Assembly: GCA_964390545.1 (NCBI GenBank) | Contig: CAYMJV010000072.1 | Coordinates: 1-15,025 of the forward strand | Direction: 5' to 3' | Length of the DNA: 15,025 nucleotides | Source of the DNA: CAYMJV01 sp964390545 | GTDB taxonomy: Bacteria; Desulfobacterota; BSN033; UBA1163 | Part shown: in pieces, positions 1-5,948 of the stretch | How the letters are laid out: each line of letters opens with the position of its first letter | How positions within the stretch are numbered: the stretch's first letter is position 1 | Position numbers and translations under genes: made by a program | Notes under the pieces: model-generated | Seen by the model: the letters and a program-made list of their open reading frames with translations, nothing else | Told to the model about the DNA's origin: nothing | Database searches by the model: none

Positions 1-144
1 AAGTGAGAGTCCCGCCGTGTTGTAGCAAGAGGGGATAACTCTTTTATGAAATGAAATAGATATCCACCCTGAACCTGGGGGAAGGGTTGAATTATCTAAT
101 CGAGGGTCTACAGGTTAAATTATTGTTAGGAAAGGGGTTTTTGA
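1..144 (+). other. Non-coding leader of rpsA
   Basis: All three forward frames reach a stop early (TGA at 4-6, TAG at 23-25, TAA at 36-38), so any upstream gene ends at or before the first few bases and its identity cannot be read. A weak hairpin (AAGAG at 27-31, CTCTT at 39-43, followed by two more T) could be the end of an upstream transcript, but its stem is only 5 bp. A purine-rich ribosome-binding site, AGGAAAGGGG, lies about 7 bases before the rpsA ATG. I see no convincing promoter here. In E. coli the rpsA leader mediates autoregulation; whether this one does is unknown. Confidence 0.4.
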
Positions 145-1932
145 ATGGCGAAGGAAAATTCGACTCCTGCAGACGAAAAGAAAGCAGGGGCTCCTGCTGG
201 AGGAGAAAGACAAGTTAAGGAATTCCGTCAAAGGGATGACCACGAGGATTTTAAGACTCTGTATGAAGATAGTCTCAAGACCATTGAGGAGGGGCAGATC
301 TTAAGGGGGACGGTTCTTGAGATCACTCCGGATCATGTGACGGTGGATGTGGGATATAAATCTGAAGGCCAGATTCCCATGCAGGAATTTCTAAAGAGGA
401 ATAGGAAGGTCGATGTGAAGGTTGGAGATCAGATCGAAGTCCTCATAGAGAAGAAGGATAGTGAAGAGGGGTTGCTGATTTTATCAAAAGAAAAAGCCGA
501 TAAGGTGACCATATGGAGAGACGTGAGCCGCTCCTGCCGGGAAGGCGAGGTCATGGAGGGGGAAGTGATGTCTAAAGTGAAAGGAGGGCTGTCCGTCGAC
601 ATCGGCGGGGTCTATGCCTTTCTCCCCGGCTCTCAAATCGATTTGAAACCGGTGCGAAATCTCGACTCCCTGATCGGCCAACGACTGAAGTTTAAGGTGA
701 TCAAGTTCAACAGGAAACGGAATAACATTGTCCTTTCCCGGCGCACGCTTCTGGAAGAAGAACGGAAGCAGCTGAGAGATGAAACCTTAAAAAACCTCAT
801 CGAAGGGGAGATTGTAGAAGGCACAGTGAAAAACCTCACCGATTACGGTGCCTTTGTTGATTTAGGTGGGATCGATGGCCTTCTTCACATCACCGATATT
901 GCGTGGGGAAGGATTGGGCATCCCTCGGAAAAACTTTCGGTGGGGGACCGGATAAGGGTAAAGATCCTCCATTACGATCGGGAGAAGGAGAAAGTTTCGT
1001 TAGGATTGAAACAGGCTCTGCCCGATCCGTGGGAGACTGTACAGAAAAGGTATCCGGTGGGAACCCGGATGAAGGGAAGAGCCGTCAACATCACAGATTA
1101 CGGTGTCTTTGTGGAGTTAGAAGAAGGAGTCGAAGGGCTCGTCCATATCTCAGAACTGACCTGGAGCAAGAAGATGAAACATCCCTCCAAAGTCGTTCAC
1201 ATCGGTGACGCAGTGGAGGTGATGGTTTTGGATTGCGATCCAACCAAACGACGGATCTCCTTGGGGATGAAACAGACTGAGCCAAATCCATGGGCCCTGA
1301 TCGAAGAAAAATATCCCGTAGGGACAAAGGTGACGGGAAAGGTTAAGACCATCACGGACTTTGGGATCTTCATTGGATTTGAGGAAGGGGTGGACGGCCT
1401 GGTTCATGTTTCTGAGATGTCGTGGACCAAGAAGATCAAACATCCCAGCGAACTCTATAAAAAGGGACAGGAAGTGGAGGCTTTGGTCCTCAATATCGAC
1501 CCAAGAAATGAGCGTTTCTCCCTTGGAATCAAACAGCTGATGCCTGACCCGTGGAGGGATGTGGCGAGGAGGTACCGGAGGGCAGAGGTGGTAACGGGGA
1601 AGGTGACCAATGTGACCGATTTCGGCGCCTTCATCGAACTGGAAGAGGGGATTGAAGGGTTGGTTCATGTTTCGGAGATCAGCCGGGAAAAGGTAGAAAA
1701 GCCTTCCGATGTGCTGAAGGTCGGGGATACGGTTTCCGCTGTAGTCCTACACATCGATCCCCACGAACGGAGGATTGGTCTCAGCATGAAAGGGGTCGCG
1801 GACAAAGTTGAGAAGGCTGAGATTGAAAAGTATATCTCGAACCAGGGCCCTCCTACCTCCACTCTGGGAGAATTGATTCAAGAGGAGATGGAACGCCGGG
1901 GTGGACTTAATAAAAAGGAAGAGGAGGAGTAA
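145..1932 (+). CDS. rpsA: 30S ribosomal protein S1
   Basis: Ribosomal protein S1 binds mRNA on the 30S subunit and helps start translation, mainly on structured or weak-SD messages. The 595-residue product shows six consecutive S1 (OB-fold) repeats at about residues 47-115, 131-200, 217-289, 304-376, 391-463 and 478-548. Domains 3 to 6 carry the repeated hallmarks TDYGAFV or TDFGIFI, then GLVHVSE or GLLHITD, then a closing block like RISLGMKQ. Domains 1 and 2 are more divergent, as is usual because they attach to the ribosome through S2. The length is slightly above the 557 residues of E. coli, owing to an N-terminal charged extension (about 45 residues) and an acidic KKEEEE tail. The ATG has a purine-rich SD (AGGAAAGGGG). 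The gene stands alone and is closed by an intrinsic terminator, so it is transcribed separately from the iron genes downstream. Confidence 0.98.
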   Translation: MAKENSTPADEKKAGAPAGGERQVKEFRQRDDHEDFKTLYEDSLKTIEEGQILRGTVLEITPDHVTVDVGYKSEGQIPMQEFLKRNRKVDVKVGDQIEVLIEKKDSEEGLLILSKEKADKVTIWRDVSRSCREGEVMEGEVMSKVKGGLSVDIGGVYAFLPGSQIDLKPVRNLDSLIGQRLKFKVIKFNRKRNNIVLSRRTLLEEERKQLRDETLKNLIEGEIVEGTVKNLTDYGAFVDLGGIDGLLHITDIAWGRIGHPSEKLSVGDRIRVKILHYDREKEKVSLGLKQALPDPWETVQKRYPVGTRMKGRAVNITDYGVFVELEEGVEGLVHISELTWSKKMKHPSKVVHIGDAVEVMVLDCDPTKRRISLGMKQTEPNPWALIEEKYPVGTKVTGKVKTITDFGIFIGFEEGVDGLVHVSEMSWTKKIKHPSELYKKGQEVEALVLNIDPRNERFSLGIKQLMPDPWRDVARRYRRAEVVTGKVTNVTDFGAFIELEEGIEGLVHVSEISREKVEKPSDVLKVGDTVSAVVLHIDPHERRIGLSMKGVADKVEKAEIEKYISNQGPPTSTLGELIQEEMERRGGLNKKEEEE

Positions 1933-1974
1933 GAACCAAACGGACTTCCTAGCCTAGAAACTAAGAATATCTCT

Positions 1975-2005
1975 AGGGGTTGCGATTTCTTGCAACCCCT
2001 TTTTT
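1975..2005 (+). terminator. Intrinsic terminator of rpsA
   Basis: A perfect 9-bp stem, AGGGGTTGC (1975-1983) and GCAACCCCT (1992-2000), encloses an 8-base loop and is followed directly by a run of six T (2000-2005). It lies 43 bases after the rpsA stop codon and fits a Rho-independent terminator. Confidence 0.93.
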
Positions 2006-2242
2006 ATCTCGCAGGATTCCTACATGTTTAAAGCTGACGATTTAGTTCCAACTTTTGTTCAATACCCCCGAATAATCTCCCCTCCCCTGGTGGGAGGGGA
2101 TGAAGGGGAGGGGGGACCGGAGGGTCTTTATTCTGTCCACCCCCACCCTCACCCTCCCCCATCGAAAAGGGGGAGGGGAGTAGCGGGGAAATTTCAAATA
2201 TGTTTGGCTAGAAATCTGTGGGGAATTTCCGGATGAGGTTTT
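2006..2242. repeat. G/C-rich palindromic intergenic repeat
   Basis: This gene-free stretch holds a low-complexity element. Hairpin one pairs TCCCCTCCC (2078-2086) with GGGAGGGGA (2092-2100) around CTGGT. Hairpin two pairs CCCTCCCCC (2152-2160) with GGGGGAGGG (2169-2177) around ATCGAAAA. Four or more G runs at 2092-2116 could also form a G-quadruplex on the plus strand. Similar C-run/G-run palindromes are scattered in many deltaproteobacterial genomes; that it belongs to such a family is inference. It sits downstream of the convergent rpsA and dtxR-feoA genes, where it could act as a transcription barrier. A short open frame across it (2024-2236) is repeat-derived and is not called. Confidence 0.75.
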
Positions 2243-2962
2243 TTAACCGGGATTTGTCTTCTTCACATAGATATCTTTCACGATGTCCTTATCCAGAGCA
2301 AGGGTTGTCTCTCCAATCTGTAAGACATGGGACGGGTTCTTTTGGTGCATCCGGACAATACTGCCTGGAACGATCCCGAGGGTGCTGAGCCGGTCGAGCC
2401 TCTGATGCGATTTGGGAGCGATAAAGACAATTCGGCCCTCCTCGCCCAATCCCAGTTCGTCAAGGGGGATGACGAGAGGTTTCATCTCCTTCTTGAACTT
2501 CGAACAGCACTCCCCTCTTGGGATGGGCTTCCCGTGGATACAAGTAGGTGGATGTCCGAGGAAGGTGCAGACGCTTTCCGTCACTCCCGGGCTCAGGATG
2601 TGTTCCAGTTTACAGGCTTCCTCTTCCACCTCTTCTTCGGACATCTCAAAGATTTCCGAGAGGAGCCTCTCCGTCAAACGGTGGCGCCGAATAATCTCTC
2701 GGGCCTTCTCCTCTCCACGCTCTTTGAGGACGACTCGTTTCCCATCCACGTCAAAAAGATCGTCTTTAATCATTAAACGGAGGATGTGATTGGCTTCCAC
2801 ATCCGGAGTTGTCTCTAAGAGTCGATCCAGATCAGAGACCCCTTTCTCTCTCATGGTCCAGATCAGTTCGAGAAGCTCTTCAACTCTCTCCGCTTCAACC
2901 CCTTCAGCCGCTCCCCACATCCTCCGATGGGGACCTCTCTTCCTTTCAAATTCTTCTCTCAT
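2243..2962 (-). CDS. DtxR/MntR-family metal-dependent regulator with C-terminal FeoA domain
   Basis: A 239-residue transcriptional regulator expected to repress iron (or manganese) genes when metal is bound. Residues about 25-85 form the winged-helix DNA-binding part. Residues 87-160 form the dimerisation and metal domain, with H94 and E98 in RRHRLTERLL matching DtxR H79 and E83, and C117, E120 and H121 in EACKLEH matching DtxR C102, E105 and H106. The DtxR H98 position is E113 here. A cysteine-rich linker (C132, C141, C152, C153 with HGKPIP) leads into a FeoA/SH3-like domain (about 165-235). The start is taken at the ATG at 2962 rather than a TTG at 2983: this ATG overlaps the stop of the upstream zinc-ribbon gene as ATGA, and AAAGGCG sits at SD distance. 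With feoB and fur upstream on the same strand, iron is the likeliest effector, but MntR-like manganese sensing cannot be excluded. No free-standing feoA is seen, so the fused domain is the only FeoA in the locus. Confidence 0.88.
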   Translation of the reverse strand: MREEFERKRGPHRRMWGAAEGVEAERVEELLELIWTMREKGVSDLDRLLETTPDVEANHILRLMIKDDLFDVDGKRVVLKERGEEKAREIIRRHRLTERLLSEIFEMSEEEVEEEACKLEHILSPGVTESVCTFLGHPPTCIHGKPIPRGECCSKFKKEMKPLVIPLDELGLGEEGRIVFIAPKSHQRLDRLSTLGIVPGSIVRMHQKNPSHVLQIGETTLALDKDIVKDIYVKKTNPG

Positions 2963-3147
2963 GATTTCGCCTTTCTTTTCCAAAAGGATTTAACGAAATC
3001 GACAATGGCAGATCGTTCCTTAAAGGAATATCCGCAATGAGGACAGCAAATCAAGTCGCAGTTTTTCGAGAGGAGACATCCTGTGCATTTCATCGCTCCC
3101 TCATCGAATTGCTTCCCACAGAGAGGACATTTCAATGTTGACTTCAT
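2959..3147 (-). CDS. Small eight-cysteine zinc-ribbon protein in feo cluster
   Basis: A 62-residue protein of unknown function. Eight cysteines are visible: C7 and C10 (CPLCG), C21 and C24 (CTGC), C30, C34, C35 and C38 (CPHCG). C7/C10 with C35/C38 look like the two knuckles of a classic zinc ribbon. The inserted C21, C24, C30 and C34 could form a second metal site. The C-terminus is basic (WKRKAKS). Reading could begin further upstream at a TTG (3183), but that extension would be encoded by a dispersed repeat, so the ATG at 3147 is preferred. Its stop overlaps the start of the DtxR-FeoA gene by 4 bp, which suggests translational coupling. Position between feoB and its regulator hints at a role in Fe(II) uptake or metal sensing, perhaps analogous to the small FeoC proteins, but no FeoC-like winged helix is visible. 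That role is inference. Confidence 0.72.
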   Translation of the reverse strand: MKSTLKCPLCGKQFDEGAMKCTGCLLSKNCDLICCPHCGYSFKERSAIVDFVKSFWKRKAKS

Positions 3148-3294
3148 TTCAGTCCCGGCGAAAGGGCAAATGTCAAAATCCAAATGTCATCCTTCGACAG
3201 GCTCAGGATGACGTCTTGAACATGCTGAAAGATGAAACCATGGTGAGCTTGTCGAACCATGAGTTTTGACATTTGAGATTGCAGTTCGCGAACA
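3148..3294. repeat. Composite inverted-repeat element between feoB and zinc-ribbon gene
   Basis: Perfect 12-bp terminal inverted repeats, CAAATGTCAAAA (3167-3178) and TTTTGACATTTG (3264-3275), bracket 85 bp. Inside are two hairpins: GTCATCCT (3186-3193) pairs with AGGATGAC (3205-3212), and ATGGT (3240-3244) pairs with ACCAT (3256-3260). Their loops, TCGACAGGCTC and GAGCTTGTCGA, are reverse complements of each other except at one base, so the two hairpins are the same element in opposite orientation with different arms. No coding potential is seen. The first 12 bases of the longer zinc-ribbon frame fall inside this element. Confidence 0.75.
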
Positions 3295-5268
3295 TTAGAT
3301 TCCTATCCATTTCATCAAAAAATTTAACATTCCGCCCACTCCAAAGGCAATGGGAAAGATCACCGCAGACATCCAGAGGGTTTTCTTCAACCCCCTCTCC
3401 TTGATCATCATAAAGAATTGGGCAATGCAAGGGATGAAAAGGGTGATGGTTACTAGGCTCACTAGGATCTGGTGGGAATTAAGCTGCCCTTCCTTGGCCA
3501 GGACGAAGAGACCTGCTGCACCATAGTCCCTCCGGAGAAAACCGATGATAAAGGCTTCCGTCACTTTGGCAGGAAGACCTAAAAAATAGACAATCAATGG
3601 TGCCGCAAGTCGTTCCAGAAGAATCAGCACCTTCGTCTTGTGAAGAGCGAAGAGAATGAGGGTGCCCAGAATGAACAGGGGAACGGCTTCCTTCAGATAC
3701 CATTCGATCCGGGCCAAGGTTTTCACCGCAATATTTGAGAGCTGAGGGATCCTGAGGGGTGGGATCTCCAGAATGAAATCGGAACCTTCGCCAGGAAGGA
3801 CACGTGCCGCCAGATATCCCACCAGAACCAGAATTCCAGCGAGGACAAAAATCCAGATGAGAAGGTAGAAAATAGGAAGGTTTGCGAACATCCCGAGGAT
3901 GACCCCCAACTGAGCCGAGCAGGGAACTCCCAGGGCGAGAAGAAGCGTGACGATCGTTCTATCCTTTTCAGTATCCAGGATCCTCGTCGTCATCGTGGCC
4001 ATGGTGTCACACCCAAGTCCTAAAACCATGGGCAACACGGCCTTACCGTTCAACCCCATCTTTTTAAAGATTTTATTGGTCATTACGGCTAATCTGGGAA
4101 GATATCCGGAATCTTCCATGAATCCGAAGACAAGAAAAAAACAGCCGACGATGGGTAGGACGATAGCGATGGCGTAGGTAAGAGCCATGGTGAGGACTCC
4201 ATAAGGGCCAATGAGCAATTCCTGAAGGATTGGGATGGGGATGAAACGGTGAACCAAATAGGTGATAGGCGGAAGAAACCATTTTCCAAAGACGGTCTCC
4301 TCCAGAAATTTGACACTCGTCTGAGCTCCAAAGACTCCCACAAACTGGTAAGTGAGCCAGAGAACAAGGAGGAGGATAGGGATTCCCCAAAAGGGATGAA
4401 TCGAAAGCCTTCCCAAAAATGTGGACAAGGTTTTGGGCGCCTCTTTCTCCATTTTCATTACTTCTGACAGAAGTTCATCCACCTTCCGGAGTCTCGACTG
4501 ATTGATCAGGTAACCAATTGGGTCAGCGAAACGCGTCTGAGTCTCCTGATGGATTTTTTCAATTTGCAGAATGTCTTCCTCTGAAAGATTTTTATGAAGC
4601 CATTCAGCAAGGCTTTCATCTCCGGCGAGAAGCATCAATGCCAGAGAACGTTTGGAGATGGGAGCCTCAGGGAGGAGGGCAGTGATTCGTAAAGCACTAT
4701 TTTCAATCGCTTCTGGGTAGACCATGGAGATCGAGGAAGGCGGTTTGACGTCAAGATTTTCCTTGATTTTCTCCACGCCTTTTCGTCTGGTGGCTACGGT
4801 TTTGAAAACGGGAGCTCCTAAAATTTTGGATAGGATTTGGGTCTGAATCTCAATACCCCGGCTCTTTGCCTCATCCCACATATTCAAAATGAGAATAAAG
4901 GGAAGTCCCATTTCTACTAGCTGGAGTGAGATGAGAAGACCGCGCCGGAGGTTCTTGGCATCGATCACCTGAAGCAGATGCCGTTGGGGTTCGTTGAGAA
5001 GGATGTCTCGGGTCACCCGCTCATCTTCCGACATGGGGATGAGGGAGTTGATTCCTGGGGTATCGACGACCCGAAATCTTTTCCCCTTGGCTGCCATCGT
5101 ACCCATGGCAACTTCCACGGTCGTCCCCGGATAATTTGAGACGGTGACATATTTGCCGGTAAGGTAATTGAAGATGACCGATTTCCCCACATTCGGATTT
5201 CCAATGAGAATGACTTTCTCTTTGGGGGACTCCGTGGGTCTGATCTCCCTTTGGGTACAAGACTCCAT
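3295..5268 (-). CDS. feoB: Ferrous iron transporter FeoB (variant Gate-motif subtype)
   Basis: FeoB moves Fe(II) across the inner membrane and carries an N-terminal G-protein domain. The 657-residue product shows G1 GNPNVGKS (23-30), a G2-region NYPGTT (45-50), G3 DTPG (69-72) and G4 NMWD (129-132), then a helical linker (about 165-280) and a membrane part with multiple hydrophobic segments from about residue 293 to the end. The first Gate region reads SGYLPR then GLGCDTMATMTTR, where well-studied FeoB proteins have GCNVPA. The second contains GFLRRDYGAAG. The protein therefore belongs to a divergent FeoB branch, though both cysteine-bearing Gate positions are recognisable. No FeoA domain is fused to it. 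The ATG at 5268 follows GGGGTGAAGG, the last part of a repeat half-copy. It lies 135 bp after fur on the same strand, so co-transcription is possible but not shown. Direct regulation by the neighbouring Fur and DtxR-FeoA proteins is likely but inferred. Confidence 0.93.
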   Translation of the reverse strand: MESCTQREIRPTESPKEKVILIGNPNVGKSVIFNYLTGKYVTVSNYPGTTVEVAMGTMAAKGKRFRVVDTPGINSLIPMSEDERVTRDILLNEPQRHLLQVIDAKNLRRGLLISLQLVEMGLPFILILNMWDEAKSRGIEIQTQILSKILGAPVFKTVATRRKGVEKIKENLDVKPPSSISMVYPEAIENSALRITALLPEAPISKRSLALMLLAGDESLAEWLHKNLSEEDILQIEKIHQETQTRFADPIGYLINQSRLRKVDELLSEVMKMEKEAPKTLSTFLGRLSIHPFWGIPILLLVLWLTYQFVGVFGAQTSVKFLEETVFGKWFLPPITYLVHRFIPIPILQELLIGPYGVLTMALTYAIAIVLPIVGCFFLVFGFMEDSGYLPRLAVMTNKIFKKMGLNGKAVLPMVLGLGCDTMATMTTRILDTEKDRTIVTLLLALGVPCSAQLGVILGMFANLPIFYLLIWIFVLAGILVLVGYLAARVLPGEGSDFILEIPPLRIPQLSNIAVKTLARIEWYLKEAVPLFILGTLILFALHKTKVLILLERLAAPLIVYFLGLPAKVTEAFIIGFLRRDYGAAGLFVLAKEGQLNSHQILVSLVTITLFIPCIAQFFMMIKERGLKKTLWMSAVIFPIAFGVGGMLNFLMKWIGI

Positions 5269-5275
5269 CCTTCAC

Positions 5276-5313
5276 CCCGTTAGAAAGGCCCGCTGTTCGC
5301 AGCTCGCAGCGGG
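5276..5313. repeat. Half-copy of CCCGTTAGAAAG repeat plus hairpin in feoB leader
   Basis: CCCGTTAGAAAG at 5276-5287 repeats one arm of the hairpin that follows fur (5371-5401). It is followed by a separate 7-bp hairpin, CCCGCTG (5289-5295) with CAGCGGG (5307-5313). In the feoB transcript the end of the half-copy merges with the purine-rich ribosome-binding region directly before the ATG. Confidence 0.7.
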
Positions 5314-5370
5314 GGATGATCGTTATTCCTTTTTCAGCGAACACAGGGTTTAATGCCCCATGTGAGCCTT

Positions 5371-5401
5371 CCCGTTAGAAAGTGGAAGACTTTCTAACGG
5401 G
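5371..5401. repeat. Perfect 13-bp-stem hairpin behind fur
   Basis: CCCGTTAGAAAGT (5371-5383) pairs perfectly with ACTTTCTAACGGG (5389-5401) around a 5-base loop. It starts 2 bases after the fur stop codon. There is no T run on either side, so a classical terminator is not supported. It may stabilise the 3' end of fur mRNA or limit read-through into feoB. The shared arm with the feoB leader marks it as a mobile or dispersed repeat. Confidence 0.8.
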
Positions 5402-5403
5402 GT

Positions 5404-5889
5404 TCACCTTTTTGTTTTAGAAATTCCCTTTTTGGATTTGCAATCCGCACATCGGCCGTAAAGTTCCATCCTGTGGTGGGAAACTTTGAAACGGTAGCGG
5501 TGGGCAATGCCATTTTGAAGTGTTTCGAGAGCATCATCCTCGAATTCAATAATCTTCCCACACTCGAGGCAGATCAAGTGATCATGGTGGCTCTTTCCCT
5601 CCGTGGGCTCATACTGGGTCTCTCCATCCACAAATTTCCTTTGGGCGGCTAGGCCCAAACGGGTGAAAAGCTTCAGCGTTCGATAGACCGTCGTGTAGCC
5701 TATCTTGGGATGGACCTTCGCCACCTGGGCATAGATTTGAGCAAGGTTCCTGTGGCCCGAGGAATTGAGAAAGACATCAAGAATCTCTTCCCTCTGCCTG
5801 GTCGCCTTTAGCCCTTTTCCAGAAATTCGTGTCTTGAAGAAGTTTGTTTTAATGGAAGGACCCTTTTTGAAATTGAATTTCAATTTCAT
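5404..5889 (-). CDS. fur: Fur-family metal-responsive transcriptional regulator (Fur or PerR type)
   Basis: A DNA-binding repressor of the ferric-uptake-regulator family. From the ATG at 5889 it has 161 residues: a winged helix at about 28-95 (GLKATRQREEIL; recognition region IGYTTVYRTLKLF at 63-75) and a dimerisation domain with HHDH (101-104), the structural zinc pairs CLEC (107-110) and CADC (147-150), and HHRMELYG (138-145). The last motif resembles PerR proteins as much as Fur, so iron versus peroxide sensing cannot be decided from sequence. The longest frame begins at a TTG (5925), but neither start has a good ribosome-binding site. A near-consensus promoter has its -10 box ending at the 5889 ATG, which would place the transcript start just inside the called gene; either another promoter is used or a start slightly downstream (TTG at 5883) is real. 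Synteny with feoB supports an iron role. Confidence 0.88.
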   Translation of the reverse strand: MKLKFNFKKGPSIKTNFFKTRISGKGLKATRQREEILDVFLNSSGHRNLAQIYAQVAKVHPKIGYTTVYRTLKLFTRLGLAAQRKFVDGETQYEPTEGKSHHDHLICLECGKIIEFEDDALETLQNGIAHRYRFKVSHHRMELYGRCADCKSKKGISKTKR

Positions 5890-5938
5890 TTTAACCAGAT
5901 TTACCCGATTTGTCAAAGGGGACAAAACATGGTAAACT
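5888..5938. promoter_or_regulatory. Divergent fur / DHH-gene promoters with nested palindrome
   Basis: TTTGTC (5909-5914) and GACAAA (5921-5926) form an inverted repeat around AAAGGG, and are themselves flanked by TTTACC (5900-5905) and GGTAAA (5931-5936). On the minus strand TTGACA, 17 bases, then TAAAAT gives a near-consensus sigma-70 promoter toward fur. On the plus strand TTGTCA (5910-5915), 17 bases, then TAAACT (5933-5938), with a TG extended -10, points toward the phosphoesterase gene. Both -35 boxes overlap the palindrome, so a bound dimer could control both directions. The sequence does not match the classical E. coli Fur box. Promoter activity is inference. Confidence 0.5.
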
Positions 5939-5948
5939 TTTTAATGAA

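Noticed and set aside
27..45. Terminator of a gene upstream of rpsA
   Set aside because: The stem has only 5 bp and no gene body is visible to its left, so it is too weak to call.
1150..1668. 172-residue open frame antisense to rpsA
   Set aside because: It is the mirror of the repeated S1 domains, has no ribosome-binding site, and shows no recognisable fold; the sense gene is certain.
2327..2789. Two plus-strand open frames opposite the DtxR-FeoA gene
   Set aside because: They are shadows of a well-supported conserved gene; compositions rich in Ser/Arg are typical of antisense translation.
5021..5344. Open frame overlapping the feoB start and the intergenic repeat
   Set aside because: Its N-terminal part translates the dispersed repeat and the rest is an out-of-frame reading of feoB.
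5290..5345. Possible classical Fur box upstream of feoB (AATAACGATCAT on the minus strand)
   Set aside because: Only a partial match to the 19-bp E. coli consensus with no symmetric second half.
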